A stretch of 64,000 nucleotides of DNA, taken from contig JAJEGM010000032.1 of the NCBI GenBank assembly GCA_022819825.1, forward strand, positions 81,151 through 145,150, given 5' to 3'. Under the pieces are notes generated by a model, which had not been told where the DNA came from, did not search any database, and worked only from the letters and a program-made list of their open reading frames with translations. Shown piece after piece: positions 33,514-42,501 of the stretch; position 1 is the first letter of the stretch; every line of letters starts with the position of its first letter. The translations under genes were made by a program, and so were the position numbers. The DNA comes from Acidimicrobiia bacterium (GTDB lineage Bacteria; Actinomycetota; Acidimicrobiia; Acidimicrobiales; Bin134).

Positions 33514-34880
33514 TGACTGGAGACGAGTATCGGGCGTCGCTGCGCGATGGCCGACGGATCTACTACGACGGCGAACTAGTCGAAGACGTGACGACCCATC
33601 CCCGAATGCAGGGCTCGGTCGACCTCATCGCGGCGGGCTACGACGCTTATGCCGATTCTGGCCCGGAGGCCTTCGCCGAGGCTTATGAAGCACCGCGCTC
33701 TTCTGCGGAACTGCGTGAGCGACTCGAGCTTCTCACCAAATGGGACACGTCTCTCGTCACCACCCTGGAGAGCCTGAACGCCTTGCGCACCGCGGCGGGC
33801 CGCATGGGAAACGATGTCTACAGCAGCCGCATCGAGGACTACATCGCCTGGTGCCAAGAAAACGACGTTCGCTGCGTCCAAACCATCAGTGACGCCAAGG
33901 GCCACCGGAACCTGTCACCAGCCAAACAGGACGACCCCGACGTCTACACCCGCATCGTCGAGGAACGGGCCGATGGCATCGTCATCCGAGGCGCCAAGCT
34001 CCACATATCGGCGGCCGCGGTCACCCATGAGATGGTGATCATGCCCACCAAGATGATGCGCCCGGGCGAAGAGCAGTGGTCGGTGGCATGTGCGGTGCCG
34101 ATGAATGCGCCGGGAGTCATCGTGCTCAACACCACCGTGTCGCCCCGCCTCGATGAGCTCGACGAGCACCCCTACAGCCGGACCCGATCCATGCCTGAGG
34201 GATTCGTGGTCTTCGAGGACGTATTCGTTCCGAACGAGCGCGTGTTCCTCTGCGGAGAAGTCGAGCATTCCGCGACCTTTGCCCACTCACTGGGGCTGTG
34301 GCAGCGAGCCGGGGGCATTGCCCACATGGCTGAGAACTTCGACATACTCGTCGGCCTGGCTCGCCTGCTGGCCGAGGCCAACGGAACCGAGCGCATCAAC
34401 CACATCAAGGACAAGATCGCCGAGATGGTGATCCACGCCACCTTGGTTCGAGCGGGGTTTGAGGCCGCGGTCACCAACGTCTCCACCACCCCCGAGGGAT
34501 GGGTCACGCCGAACGAGCTCTACACGAATGCGGCGAAGTATTTCGGCGCCAAAGAGTTCCCTCGCATGCTCAGCCTCATCCACGACATCGGAGGCGGGTC
34601 GATCGTCACCGCCCCGCTTCCCGGCGATCTCGCCAATCCGGAGACCCGGCCACTGGTGGAGAAGTACATGCGAACGATGGAGGGGGTATCCGGTGAATAC
34701 CGCACCAGGCTCTTCCACGCCGTGCGCGACATGACCGCCAGCGATTTCGGCGGATGGTGGCAGGTGGCCGTGAACATCAGCGGCGCTGGCCTCTATGCGC
34801 AAAAGCTCGTCACCACCAAGCACTACGACATGGAACACGCGAAGGCTGCCGCCCGCCGCGCCGCGGGTCTCGACGACTGA
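33510..34880 (+). CDS. HpaB/AbfD-fold flavoprotein (4-hydroxyphenylacetate 3-hydroxylase or hydroxyacyl-CoA dehydratase family)
   Basis: 456 residues. The N-terminal RRIYYDGELVEDVTTHP, the SDAKGHRNLSPAKQDDPDVY segment, the strand DGIVIRGAKLHISAAAVTHE and VFEDVFVPNERVFLCGE place it in the HpaB/4-hydroxybutyryl-CoA dehydratase superfamily. The central segment looks closer to AbfD dehydratase. However, the region where AbfD has a His and Cys for its [4Fe-4S] cluster reads LWQRAGGIAH, with no Cys. It may therefore be a cluster-less flavin monooxygenase or a different elimination enzyme. Flanked by acyl-CoA dehydrogenase genes, which favours a CoA-ester substrate. It overlaps the upstream gene (ATGA). 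Confidence 0.82.
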   Translation: MMTGDEYRASLRDGRRIYYDGELVEDVTTHPRMQGSVDLIAAGYDAYADSGPEAFAEAYEAPRSSAELRERLELLTKWDTSLVTTLESLNALRTAAGRMGNDVYSSRIEDYIAWCQENDVRCVQTISDAKGHRNLSPAKQDDPDVYTRIVEERADGIVIRGAKLHISAAAVTHEMVIMPTKMMRPGEEQWSVACAVPMNAPGVIVLNTTVSPRLDELDEHPYSRTRSMPEGFVVFEDVFVPNERVFLCGEVEHSATFAHSLGLWQRAGGIAHMAENFDILVGLARLLAEANGTERINHIKDKIAEMVIHATLVRAGFEAAVTNVSTTPEGWVTPNELYTNAAKYFGAKEFPRMLSLIHDIGGGSIVTAPLPGDLANPETRPLVEKYMRTMEGVSGEYRTRLFHAVRDMTASDFGGWWQVAVNISGAGLYAQKLVTTKHYDMEHAKAAARRAAGLDD

Positions 34881-34895
34881 AGATACGGGCCATTC

Positions 34896-35972
34896 GTGTA
34901 CTTCGGCCTCACCGATGAACAGCTCATGATGCAGGACACGGTGCGGTCGGTGCTCGAGTCCGAATGCCCACCGCTGGCGATCTTGGAACAGCTCAAGACC
35001 TCAGTGGAGATGGCCGGTCCGTGGTCGACGCTCTCTGAGATGGGCGTACCGGGCCTTCTTGCCCCGGAGAAACTTGGCGGCGGCGGTTTCGAACTGCTCG
35101 ATGCCGCGCTCGTGGCCGAGGTCAGCGGTGAGGGGGCACTCCCCGGGCCGCTGCTCGGCCACCAACTCGCCATGCTCGCCATCATCGGTGGAGGAAGCGA
35201 CGAGCAAAAGGAGCGATGGGTGCCCTCGCTGGCCTCCGGTGAACGAGTCGGCACCATTGCCTGGGCCGAGTTGGGCGACCGCTGGGACCCGAACTCTTGG
35301 ACGGTCCGCATCGAGAATGATCGGCTTTATGGGCAGAAGGTTCACGTCCCGGCCCCTGCACCGTCGGGCTTGGTGGTGGTCGGCACCGCGCCGGGTGGAC
35401 TGGCGGTAATCGACGGTCCATCGACCGGCGTGGAGTTCCGCGATTTCGACGGCATCGACCGCACCCGACCCTTGGTTGAAATGCAGTTCGACGGTGCTGT
35501 CGCTGAAGTGCTGCCGAGGGGGTCCGATGCGGCCAATCGCCTCCGAGATGCCGGATGCGCCCTTTTGGCCGCCGATGCCTTCGGGTGTGCCTCGCGGATC
35601 ATGCGTGAGACCATCGACTACCTGTCGGAGCGGGAGCAGTTCGGCACCCGGCTGGTTCAGTTCCAGGGCGTCAAGCACGAACTGGCCAACATGGCGGTCG
35701 AGCTCGAGCCGACCCGGGCGCTCTGGTGGTACGCCGCCCACGCGCTAGATCACGTCCCAGATGAGGGGCCGAGGGTTGCCGCCATTGCGAAAGCCACGAT
35801 CGGCGACCGGGCCATGCGCATAGCCCGGGCTTGTGTCGATCTCCACGGTGCCATCGGCTATGCGTGGGAGACCCCGATCCACCTCTGGTACAAGCGCATC
35901 ATGTTCGACCGGGCCTTTCTCGGTGGAAGCGGGTATCACCGCGACCGCGCCGCTGAACTGGCCGCCTGGTGA
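34896..35972 (+). CDS. Acyl-CoA dehydrogenase (short, beta-type)
   Basis: 358 residues from a GTG start 15 nt after the previous stop. It has N-terminal and C-terminal acyl-CoA dehydrogenase helices (DEQLMMQDTVRSVLE; LHGAIGYAWETPIHLWYKRI), but the middle FAD-binding motif is eroded (no xEPxxGSD). This is typical of beta subunits in alpha2beta2 dehydrogenases. Likely partner is the enzyme at 32290. Its last 37 nt overlap the end of the convergent two-domain dehydrogenase gene at 35936, so a terminator cannot lie between them. Confidence 0.85.
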   Translation: MYFGLTDEQLMMQDTVRSVLESECPPLAILEQLKTSVEMAGPWSTLSEMGVPGLLAPEKLGGGGFELLDAALVAEVSGEGALPGPLLGHQLAMLAIIGGGSDEQKERWVPSLASGERVGTIAWAELGDRWDPNSWTVRIENDRLYGQKVHVPAPAPSGLVVVGTAPGGLAVIDGPSTGVEFRDFDGIDRTRPLVEMQFDGAVAEVLPRGSDAANRLRDAGCALLAADAFGCASRIMRETIDYLSEREQFGTRLVQFQGVKHELANMAVELEPTRALWWYAAHALDHVPDEGPRVAAIAKATIGDRAMRIARACVDLHGAIGYAWETPIHLWYKRIMFDRAFLGGSGYHRDRAAELAAW

Positions 35973-38041
35973 CCCGGCAAGTCGGCAATCTCGACCCCAA
36001 CCGGGACCACACCGGTGCGGACCAAGTCGGCACCGACTTGACGGGCGAGCTCCACCGATCGGCCGAGAACGGCGTCGATCGTCAGCGCCCGGTGATACCA
36101 GCCGTGGTGGGGGTGCTCCTCGGTGAATCCGATGGCGCCAAGGGCCTGGAGGGTTTCCTTGCCCACGCGTCGGCCGACCCGGCCGGCTAGGAGCTTGGCC
36201 AGCGTGGTTGGTACCGGTGCCAGGGTCCTCGATGCGGTATCGCACACCTCGCGCAGCGAGGTCCTGGCAATGTGGGCTTCGGCAAGCATGAACTGCACGG
36301 CTTGGAAGCTATTGAGCGGAGCACCGAACTGCTCGCGGTCGGCGGTGTGCTGGGCGGCAGCTTCGAACATGGCGTCGACCGCGCCCAGCGTCTCGCAGGC
36401 CAGCGCCCAACGACCGAGTGCCGTGGCTCGCTCTACGGTTTCGGGGTCGAACGAGATCGCGGCCGACGTATCAGCGACTCCCGCTACGAGGCGGTCTTTC
36501 GACAAGAACTGAACGTCATCCACCCACGAGACCGCTTCCGCGTCGACGGTGATCCACCCATCGGCCGAGTCCAGCACGATTGTCGATGCTCCGGTGGCCG
36601 CCGCGTCGACGATCACCCGGGTCGATTGGCCACCGAGGTTCTCCGTGGCCAAGGCGAGTGTTGTACCTTCGCCGAGGACCGACGAGAGCAGGGTGGCGAG
36701 CGCCGTGGTTTGCTCGCCGGAGCGACCGGCCGCCTGGAACACGGCCGACACTGCTTGCCGGTTGTCGGGGTCGTCGAGATCGGCCACCACATCGGCGAAC
36801 CCAAGCGTCTCAAGACCCGAGTTCGCGCCAGCCGGATCCATCATTGCGGCGAGCGCCGCGTCCAAGTACTCGTCGGTGGGTGTCGAGTTCTTCCCGGAGA
36901 TCAGCTGGCGGAAGATCGTGATGTTCTGGATCTGACGGGTTCCGCCCCAGATCGGGATGGCATGCGTGAAGATCAGCTCTTCTTGCATCACCTCCTCACG
37001 CGCCGTGGGGGCCCACATATACCCAGAGGGGTGGGCTCGATCTGCGGTCTCGAAGAGGTACTGCTCGGTGTCGCCGAGCATCGCTTTATTGACCGCAGAC
37101 TGCGGCCCCGGCTGGCCGTCGGCGGCGAGCTCGACCATGGTCGACCATGAGCGGGAGCGCATCGCGAATACGTCGGCGACGCTGTTGCCGAGACGCTCTA
37201 TGTCGGACGGCTCGACGACCATCGGTGCGAACTCCGCCAACCGCTGAGTGATGTAAGTGTTGCGTTGCCAGGCATACGACCCCCGTTCGCACGACAGCAG
37301 GTACATCGCAACCTCCCAACCTCCATCCACGTCCCCGACCAGTGCGTTGCCCGGCACGGTCACGTTCTCGAAGAAGATCTCAGCCAGTTCCGGGGAACCG
37401 TTGGATTGGTTGATCGGGGTGAGGGTGACTCCCGGCGCCTCGAGATCAACCACGAACATGGTCAAGCCCCGGTGGCGGGATTCGGGCGTCCCCGTGCGTG
37501 CGATGAGCAGACACCACTTGGCCCACTTCGACCAGCTCGTCCAGATCTTGTGGCCGTTGAGTACCCAGTGGTCGCCGTCTCTCGTTGCATGTGTGCGCAG
37601 CGACGCCAGGTCGCTGCCCGCGCCGGGCTCGCTGAATCCCTGGCTCCAGGTCTCGTCTCCCCGCAGCATTCGAGGCAGGAGCTCAGCCATGAGGTCGGGA
37701 TGGCCGTACTTGACGAGCGAGGGAAGAAGCACCTCAAGGTGCTCGTAGACGAAGCGGGGCGGATAGCCGGCTAGGGCGAGTTCCTCGTAGATGGCAGCCC
37801 GGTGCAAGATGTTGCCCCCGCGTCCGCCGACCGACTCGGGCCATCCGAGGGTGGCCCACCCGGCCTCGTGCAGCGTTTTCTGTAGCCGTCTCAACAGGTC
37901 GACGCGATCATCAGCTTCGACATGGAGAACCCGCAGTTCGGCGAGATCGTCGCGACGATCCTCTAGCCAGCTTCGGAATGTGCTCGCCTCATCGGCCGGG
38001 CTGGCCGGTGGGGCAACCGATGAGAACTCATCTTGGGTCAC
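35936..38041 (-). CDS. Two-domain (fused) acyl-CoA dehydrogenase, reverse domain order
   Basis: 701 residues from a GTG that overlaps the ligase stop (GTGA). The first unit (1-390) is complete: GFSEPGAGSDLASLRTHATR, LNGHKIWTSWSKWAKWCLLI, IWGGTRQIQNITIFRQLISG. The second unit (about 400-700) is the short, eroded type (REQFGAPLNSFQAVQFMLAE; ALGAIGFTEEHPHHGWYHRA). This is the reverse of the fusion at 24228, where the complete unit is C-terminal. Leftward operon with a FadD17-like ligase and an amidohydrolase-fold gene upstream. Confidence 0.88.
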   Translation of the reverse strand: MTQDEFSSVAPPASPADEASTFRSWLEDRRDDLAELRVLHVEADDRVDLLRRLQKTLHEAGWATLGWPESVGGRGGNILHRAAIYEELALAGYPPRFVYEHLEVLLPSLVKYGHPDLMAELLPRMLRGDETWSQGFSEPGAGSDLASLRTHATRDGDHWVLNGHKIWTSWSKWAKWCLLIARTGTPESRHRGLTMFVVDLEAPGVTLTPINQSNGSPELAEIFFENVTVPGNALVGDVDGGWEVAMYLLSCERGSYAWQRNTYITQRLAEFAPMVVEPSDIERLGNSVADVFAMRSRSWSTMVELAADGQPGPQSAVNKAMLGDTEQYLFETADRAHPSGYMWAPTAREEVMQEELIFTHAIPIWGGTRQIQNITIFRQLISGKNSTPTDEYLDAALAAMMDPAGANSGLETLGFADVVADLDDPDNRQAVSAVFQAAGRSGEQTTALATLLSSVLGEGTTLALATENLGGQSTRVIVDAAATGASTIVLDSADGWITVDAEAVSWVDDVQFLSKDRLVAGVADTSAAISFDPETVERATALGRWALACETLGAVDAMFEAAAQHTADREQFGAPLNSFQAVQFMLAEAHIARTSLREVCDTASRTLAPVPTTLAKLLAGRVGRRVGKETLQALGAIGFTEEHPHHGWYHRALTIDAVLGRSVELARQVGADLVRTGVVPVGVEIADLPGHQAASSAARSR

Positions 38042-39681
38042 GTGTACTCCAATAGAAAGCCGCGGCCTCGGGCCTCGAACTGGTTTCGCAGGGTGGTGAT
38101 GTCGTGGCTGGTCATGAGCCGATAGCCGTCGCCGTCTCTTAGCCATACGGGGTCGGGGCAATCCCACGACTCAGCCCGCAACTGTCGGGTAAGGATCTTG
38201 TTGGAGGATGTCATCGGGAGCTCCTCGCAAATCCGCACGTAGCGGGGCAGGGCCTTTGTCCCCAGGTCGGGCTGCTCGCGCAGGAACCGGGCGAAGGCCT
38301 GCGGCTCGAAGCTCTCGCCGTCCCGGAGCAAGATTGCGAGCATGATCTGGTCACCGACGTCAACGTCAGGCACACCGTAGGCACAGACCAACGCGGCGGA
38401 CGGGAAGCGGGCCATAACCCCCTCGATCGTGACCGCGGCCATGTTCTCGCCGTCAACCCGCATCCAGTCAGAGTTGCGACCCAGCAAGTAGAAAAAACCG
38501 GCCTCATCTCGATAGCCGAGGTCGCCGGTCCAGAAGATGCCGTCGCGGGTCTTTTCCTGCTGGGCCTCGGGGTCATTCCAGTACCCCTCAAACTCAAGAT
38601 CATCCGCAATTCGAGCGATCTCGCCAATCGCTTCATCGGGATTGGTCAACCGCCCATCGGCGGTGAAGACAGCGGGATCTTTGGGCTGACCGGTGTCAGG
38701 GTCGAGGACCGTGCTACCGGGTACACCCTGCCCTAGGGCGCCTGGAGGCGTGTCGGGAGTGGCAAAGATGCTGACACCACCTTCTGACGATCCGTAGGAA
38801 TCAGAGACCGGGCAGCCGAATCGCTCCTCGAATCGCCGGCAGTTTAGTGCCCCGCCTTCGTTGCCGAAGACGAAGCGCAGCGGGTTCTCGCGGTCTTCGG
38901 GCGACTCGGGGGTAGCCAGCACATAGGCGATTACCTTGCCCACGTAGTTGGCGAGGGTTGCGCCGTACTTGCGGATGTCTGGCATGAATTGCGATGCCGA
39001 GAAGCGCCGGCGGATGGCCAGGGTCGCCCCCCCGGCGAGCGCTGCGCTCCAGCCCGACATGATCCCATTGGCGTGGAAGAAGGGCATGACGGAATAGAGG
39101 GTGTCATTGCTGGTGATCTGCCGGTTCCGGGCGATCATTGGGGCAATGCCAGCAAGGCGGCTCTGGGAGCAGATTGACGCCTTCGGTTCACCTGAGGTGC
39201 CGGAAGTGAAGATCAACAGAAACGGAGCGGCTTCGTCGATCTCGACGGACGGAGCGGCCTTGCCGGCGTGCTCCTGAACTGTCCCTCGCCACCTGTCGGA
39301 CTCGATGACGTAGGTGGCGTCGGCCGAAACGCCGGTGTCGAGGCCATCGAGCAGAGGCAGGAACTTCTCCTCGGTGACGAGAACAGCGCACTCGGTGTGG
39401 CGTATGTCCCGCTCGAGACCCGATCCACGACGCGTTGGGTTGATGCCGACGATTGCCCCCCCGGTAATGGCGGCAGCGCCCAGCAGGAAGACATAGTCGG
39501 GAACGTTCTCCAGCAGAACGCCGATGTGGAAGGGCTCCTCGTCGGGTCGATGCGACAGCAGAACGTGAGCTCGGGCGATGGCCTCGTCGACATACTCGCG
39601 ATAGGTCCACGACTGCTCGCCCGCCCGCAACCCAACAGCGTCATCATCGGCGCGGGCAATAACAAGATCGGCGATATTCAT
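38038..39681 (-). CDS. FadD17-like acyl-CoA ligase
   Basis: 547 residues of the ANL superfamily. LIFTSGTSGEPKASICSQSR replaces the usual Lys-Gly pair after the loop; YGSSEGGVSIF, WTGDLGYRDEAGFFYLLGR and TSSNKILTRQL are present. The N-terminal HIGVLLENVPDYVFLLGAAA, followed by GINPTRRG, matches mycobacterial FadD17-type very-long-chain or sterol side-chain ligases. It probably activates a side-chain carboxylate for the fused dehydrogenase that follows. Start ATG overlaps the upstream stop (ATGA). Confidence 0.86.
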   Translation of the reverse strand: MNIADLVIARADDDAVGLRAGEQSWTYREYVDEAIARAHVLLSHRPDEEPFHIGVLLENVPDYVFLLGAAAITGGAIVGINPTRRGSGLERDIRHTECAVLVTEEKFLPLLDGLDTGVSADATYVIESDRWRGTVQEHAGKAAPSVEIDEAAPFLLIFTSGTSGEPKASICSQSRLAGIAPMIARNRQITSNDTLYSVMPFFHANGIMSGWSAALAGGATLAIRRRFSASQFMPDIRKYGATLANYVGKVIAYVLATPESPEDRENPLRFVFGNEGGALNCRRFEERFGCPVSDSYGSSEGGVSIFATPDTPPGALGQGVPGSTVLDPDTGQPKDPAVFTADGRLTNPDEAIGEIARIADDLEFEGYWNDPEAQQEKTRDGIFWTGDLGYRDEAGFFYLLGRNSDWMRVDGENMAAVTIEGVMARFPSAALVCAYGVPDVDVGDQIMLAILLRDGESFEPQAFARFLREQPDLGTKALPRYVRICEELPMTSSNKILTRQLRAESWDCPDPVWLRDGDGYRLMTSHDITTLRNQFEARGRGFLLEYT

Positions 39682-40538
39682 CCGATTCCGAGTAGTCCGG
39701 CTGCGTTTCCTCGAAGGAACTTGGGCCATACATCGTCTCGAAAGCCGACGTGCTTCAAGTCGCCCATGATCTGCTCGAGCGACAAGCCGAACGGAAAGTA
39801 ACCCGCGTACAGAACTTTGTCTGCACCCCTGGTATTGGCATAGTCGACGATGGCCTGCGGATAGTACTTGGGGGCAAACCCAGAGGTGCAGAAGTGCAGG
39901 CCTGGCCATTTGAGCATCAATTTGACCATTAGATCCTCCCACGGCTCACAGCCATGCCGGGTGATGAGCACGAGCTCGGGAAAGTCGTACATCACCTGGT
40001 CGAGGCGTTCGACCCCTTGTGCCGACATCGGGAATCGGGGTCCCGGAACGCCCGCGTTCACAAAGATCGGCACACCGAGTTCTATGCATGTGGCGTAAAT
40101 CGGATACATCTTCGGGTCATCGATCGGGACCTGCGGACTGAAGCCGGAAGGGAAGGCGTCGAAGGAGCGAACGCCGAACTCATCGAACTGCCGACGCATC
40201 TTGCGGATGCCGTCAACGCTCTCGTGGGGATACACGCCCCCGGTGGCTACGAAGCGATCCGGGTGATCGCGCAGCGCTTGTTGGGCGACTTGGTCGCGAC
40301 AACTCACCAGACCCCATTCAACTCCCCAGCGGTCCATCTCGTGGAGGGTGATGTCGATCGGGTTCTCGGTGCCGTAGAGCTCCTTTGGCACATTTTTGAA
40401 GATGTACTCGACAGGGAACTCGAAATCATCGCGACTTTGCTCGTCTTTCAGTTGCACGCGCAGGCGCTCGTAGCCGGAGAAGTCTTTAGCGGGAAAGCCG
40501 ATGAGCGTGTCAATGATGCCGATGTCACCAGCGATCAT
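39678..40538 (-). CDS. Amidohydrolase-fold protein lacking canonical metal ligands
   Basis: 286-residue TIM-barrel protein of the amidohydrolase 2 superfamily. The N-terminal motif, normally DxHxH, reads IIDTLIGFP, and the C-terminal Asp motif, normally GSDYP, reads YAGYFPFG. RHGCEPWEDLM and FVATGGVYPHESVDGIRKM are conserved fold segments. Without these ligands metal hydrolysis is doubtful; it may be a non-metal decarboxylase, isomerase or binding protein. First gene of the leftward unit with the ligase and fused dehydrogenase; divergent from the aldo/keto reductase at 40627. Confidence 0.78.
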   Translation of the reverse strand: MIAGDIGIIDTLIGFPAKDFSGYERLRVQLKDEQSRDDFEFPVEYIFKNVPKELYGTENPIDITLHEMDRWGVEWGLVSCRDQVAQQALRDHPDRFVATGGVYPHESVDGIRKMRRQFDEFGVRSFDAFPSGFSPQVPIDDPKMYPIYATCIELGVPIFVNAGVPGPRFPMSAQGVERLDQVMYDFPELVLITRHGCEPWEDLMVKLMLKWPGLHFCTSGFAPKYYPQAIVDYANTRGADKVLYAGYFPFGLSLEQIMGDLKHVGFRDDVWPKFLRGNAAGLLGIG

Positions 40539-40626
40539 GAGCTGTCCCCTTACCTGCCCTCACAGGATACGAAAGTACAAATATTGCGTTATTGTTTACC
40601 ACGACATCGTTGAGGGGGCATTTCCG
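40539..40626. promoter_or_regulatory. Divergent promoter region between amidohydrolase-fold gene and aldo/keto reductase
   Basis: 88-nt AT-rich gap containing GTACAAATATTGCGTTATTG around 40574-40593, which has candidate -10 elements on either strand. No perfect palindrome longer than 6 bp was seen. GAGGGGG at 40612-40618 is the RBS for the GTG start of the reductase. It controls both halves of the catabolic island here. Confidence 0.4.
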
Positions 40627-41622
40627 GTGGAGTACAGACAGGTTGGCAACTCGGGCCTTGAGGTCTCCGCCATCGGACTCGGCTGCACCAATTTCGGGAC
40701 TAGGGCCACTGATGATCAGGTGGCCGAGATTATCCACGCCGCGATCGAACGCGGTATCACGCTTATCGACACCGCCAACAGCTACAGCGCGGGGAAGTCT
40801 GAAGAGGCGGTGGGTAGGGCGCTGCGAGGCCGGCGCGATCAGGTCATCCTCACATCGAAGTTCGCCCAGCCCATGGGTGAGGGGCCCATGAACTGCGGCG
40901 GGTCCCGTCATCACATCATGCGGGCCGTCGAGGACAGCCTTCGCCGTCTCCAGACCGATCGGATCGACCTCTACCAAATGCACATTCCCGACCCAGCGGT
41001 GCCGATAGAGGAGACCCTTCGCGCGCTCGACGACCTCATCAAGCAGGGGAAGGTTCGCTATATCGGCAGCTCGTGTTTCGAGGCGTGGCAGCTTGCCGAA
41101 GCGGAATGGACCTCGCGGACCTCGAGCCTTGAGCGGTTCATCTCCACCCAATGCCACTACAGCCTTCTCACCCGGGATGTCGAACACCACGTGCTTCCTG
41201 TGTGCGAGAAGTACGGAATCGGCGTGCTGCCCTTCTTCTCGCTCGAATCGGGCCTTTTGACCGGCAAATACCGAGCTGACGGCGAGCTCCCGCCCGATGC
41301 TCGAGCGGCAAAGTTCCCGCAGTTCTTCTTCGGGGTGATGAACGAGGCGAATTTCGCCAAGATCGAGGCGCTGCACGAGTTCGCCGCCGCTCGCGGCCGG
41401 ACCCTCACCGAGCTTTCGCTCGCCGCGATCTTGGCGCAGCCCCCGGTGAGCGCAGTGGTGGTGGGCGCCATGTCGCCCCAACAGCTCGACGGAAGCGTCG
41501 CAGCCCTCGACTGGAAGCTGACCCCTGAAGAGCGTGCCGAGATTGACGAGATCGCACCGTCTCCTGTGCCCGACTGGCTGAGCTTCCTCCACCGCACAGC
41601 CGCGCCAGTGGGGCGAACATGA
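40627..41622 (+). CDS. Aldo/keto reductase
   Basis: 331 residues from a GTG start. The AKR tetrad is visible: Asp and Tyr in LIDTANSYSAGKSEEAVG, Lys in VILTSKFAQ and His in YQMHIPDP. NADPH-binding elements are at the C-terminus (SAVVVGAMSPQQLDGSVAAL). It belongs to the AKR11-12 type (voltage-gated K+ channel beta-like/YajO family). It reduces an aldehyde or ketone, plausibly an intermediate of the surrounding pathway. Followed by an SDR gene after 45 nt. Confidence 0.9.
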   Translation: MEYRQVGNSGLEVSAIGLGCTNFGTRATDDQVAEIIHAAIERGITLIDTANSYSAGKSEEAVGRALRGRRDQVILTSKFAQPMGEGPMNCGGSRHHIMRAVEDSLRRLQTDRIDLYQMHIPDPAVPIEETLRALDDLIKQGKVRYIGSSCFEAWQLAEAEWTSRTSSLERFISTQCHYSLLTRDVEHHVLPVCEKYGIGVLPFFSLESGLLTGKYRADGELPPDARAAKFPQFFFGVMNEANFAKIEALHEFAAARGRTLTELSLAAILAQPPVSAVVVGAMSPQQLDGSVAALDWKLTPEERAEIDEIAPSPVPDWLSFLHRTAAPVGRT

Positions 41623-41667
41623 ACGGCGGGTCGTCCGGGCAAAGGAAGACCACCATGAGGAGCGACA

Positions 41668-42501
41668 GTGAGCAGCAGTAGCTTCGTCCAAAAATACGGC
41701 CCTTGGGCCCTCATTGCCGGTGGAGCGCTTGGTTTGGGGGAGGCCTGGGCAAACGCCCTCGCGTCCCGCGGGCTGAACATCGCTTCGATAGACCGCAACC
41801 TCGCCGCGCTCTACAAGCAGAAGGAAGAGCTCAAGCTCCGCTTCGGCGTTGACGTGCGTTCTATTCACGCCGATCTCACCCACCCCGACGTATACGACGA
41901 GGTGGTGCACCAAACGTCTGATCTCGAGGTTGGGATAATGGTGTACAGCGCGGCGATGGAGGTGGACCCGGCGAGAATGGCTCCCCACCTCTTTCTCGAC
42001 GGTTCCCTGCAAGCGCACCGAGACCTCATCGCCATAAACGTGTCCGGCCCGTGCGCCTTCGCCTACCACTTCGGCGCTCTTATGAAGGAGCGCGGTCACG
42101 GTGGACTGGTGTTGATCTCGTCGGGAGCTGACGGACAGGGCTCTCCCTTCGTCGTCAACTACGGGGCCTCGAAGGCGTATATGACTGTGCTCGCCGAGGG
42201 GCTTTGGTTCGAACTCGCCCCCCACGGCGTCGACGTAATCGCTGCACCCCTCGGGCTAACCCGGACGACCGCGCTGGCCAACTTCCCCCACGTCAAGGCG
42301 ATGGCCGCCGATGACGCCGTTGAAGCGATCATCGATCAGCTCGGCAAGCGGCCCCAGGTGGTGCCGGGCCGCAAGAACAGCCTTCAGCAGAGCTTCGTGA
42401 AGCGGATCATGCCGAAGAAGCGGGCGATTCGCTGGTTTGCCAACATCCACCTCAACAATTTCCTTCGAGGCAACTCCGACTATGACCTCTACCGGAACTG
42501 A
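41668..42501 (+). CDS. Short-chain dehydrogenase/reductase
   Basis: 277 residues from a GTG start with GAGGAGCGACA upstream. The glycine motif AGGALGLGEAWA is an atypical TGxxxGxG with Ala for Thr. The catalytic Ser is in VLISSGADG and the Tyr/Lys are in NYGASKAYMTVLAEGLWF. A basic tail (FVKRIMPKKRAIRWFANIHL) is longer than in classical SDRs and might be membrane-associated. It overlaps the serine hydrolase gene by 20 nt. Redox role on an alcohol or ketone of the catabolic pathway is inferred. Confidence 0.85.
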   Translation: MSSSSFVQKYGPWALIAGGALGLGEAWANALASRGLNIASIDRNLAALYKQKEELKLRFGVDVRSIHADLTHPDVYDEVVHQTSDLEVGIMVYSAAMEVDPARMAPHLFLDGSLQAHRDLIAINVSGPCAFAYHFGALMKERGHGGLVLISSGADGQGSPFVVNYGASKAYMTVLAEGLWFELAPHGVDVIAAPLGLTRTTALANFPHVKAMAADDAVEAIIDQLGKRPQVVPGRKNSLQQSFVKRIMPKKRAIRWFANIHLNNFLRGNSDYDLYRN

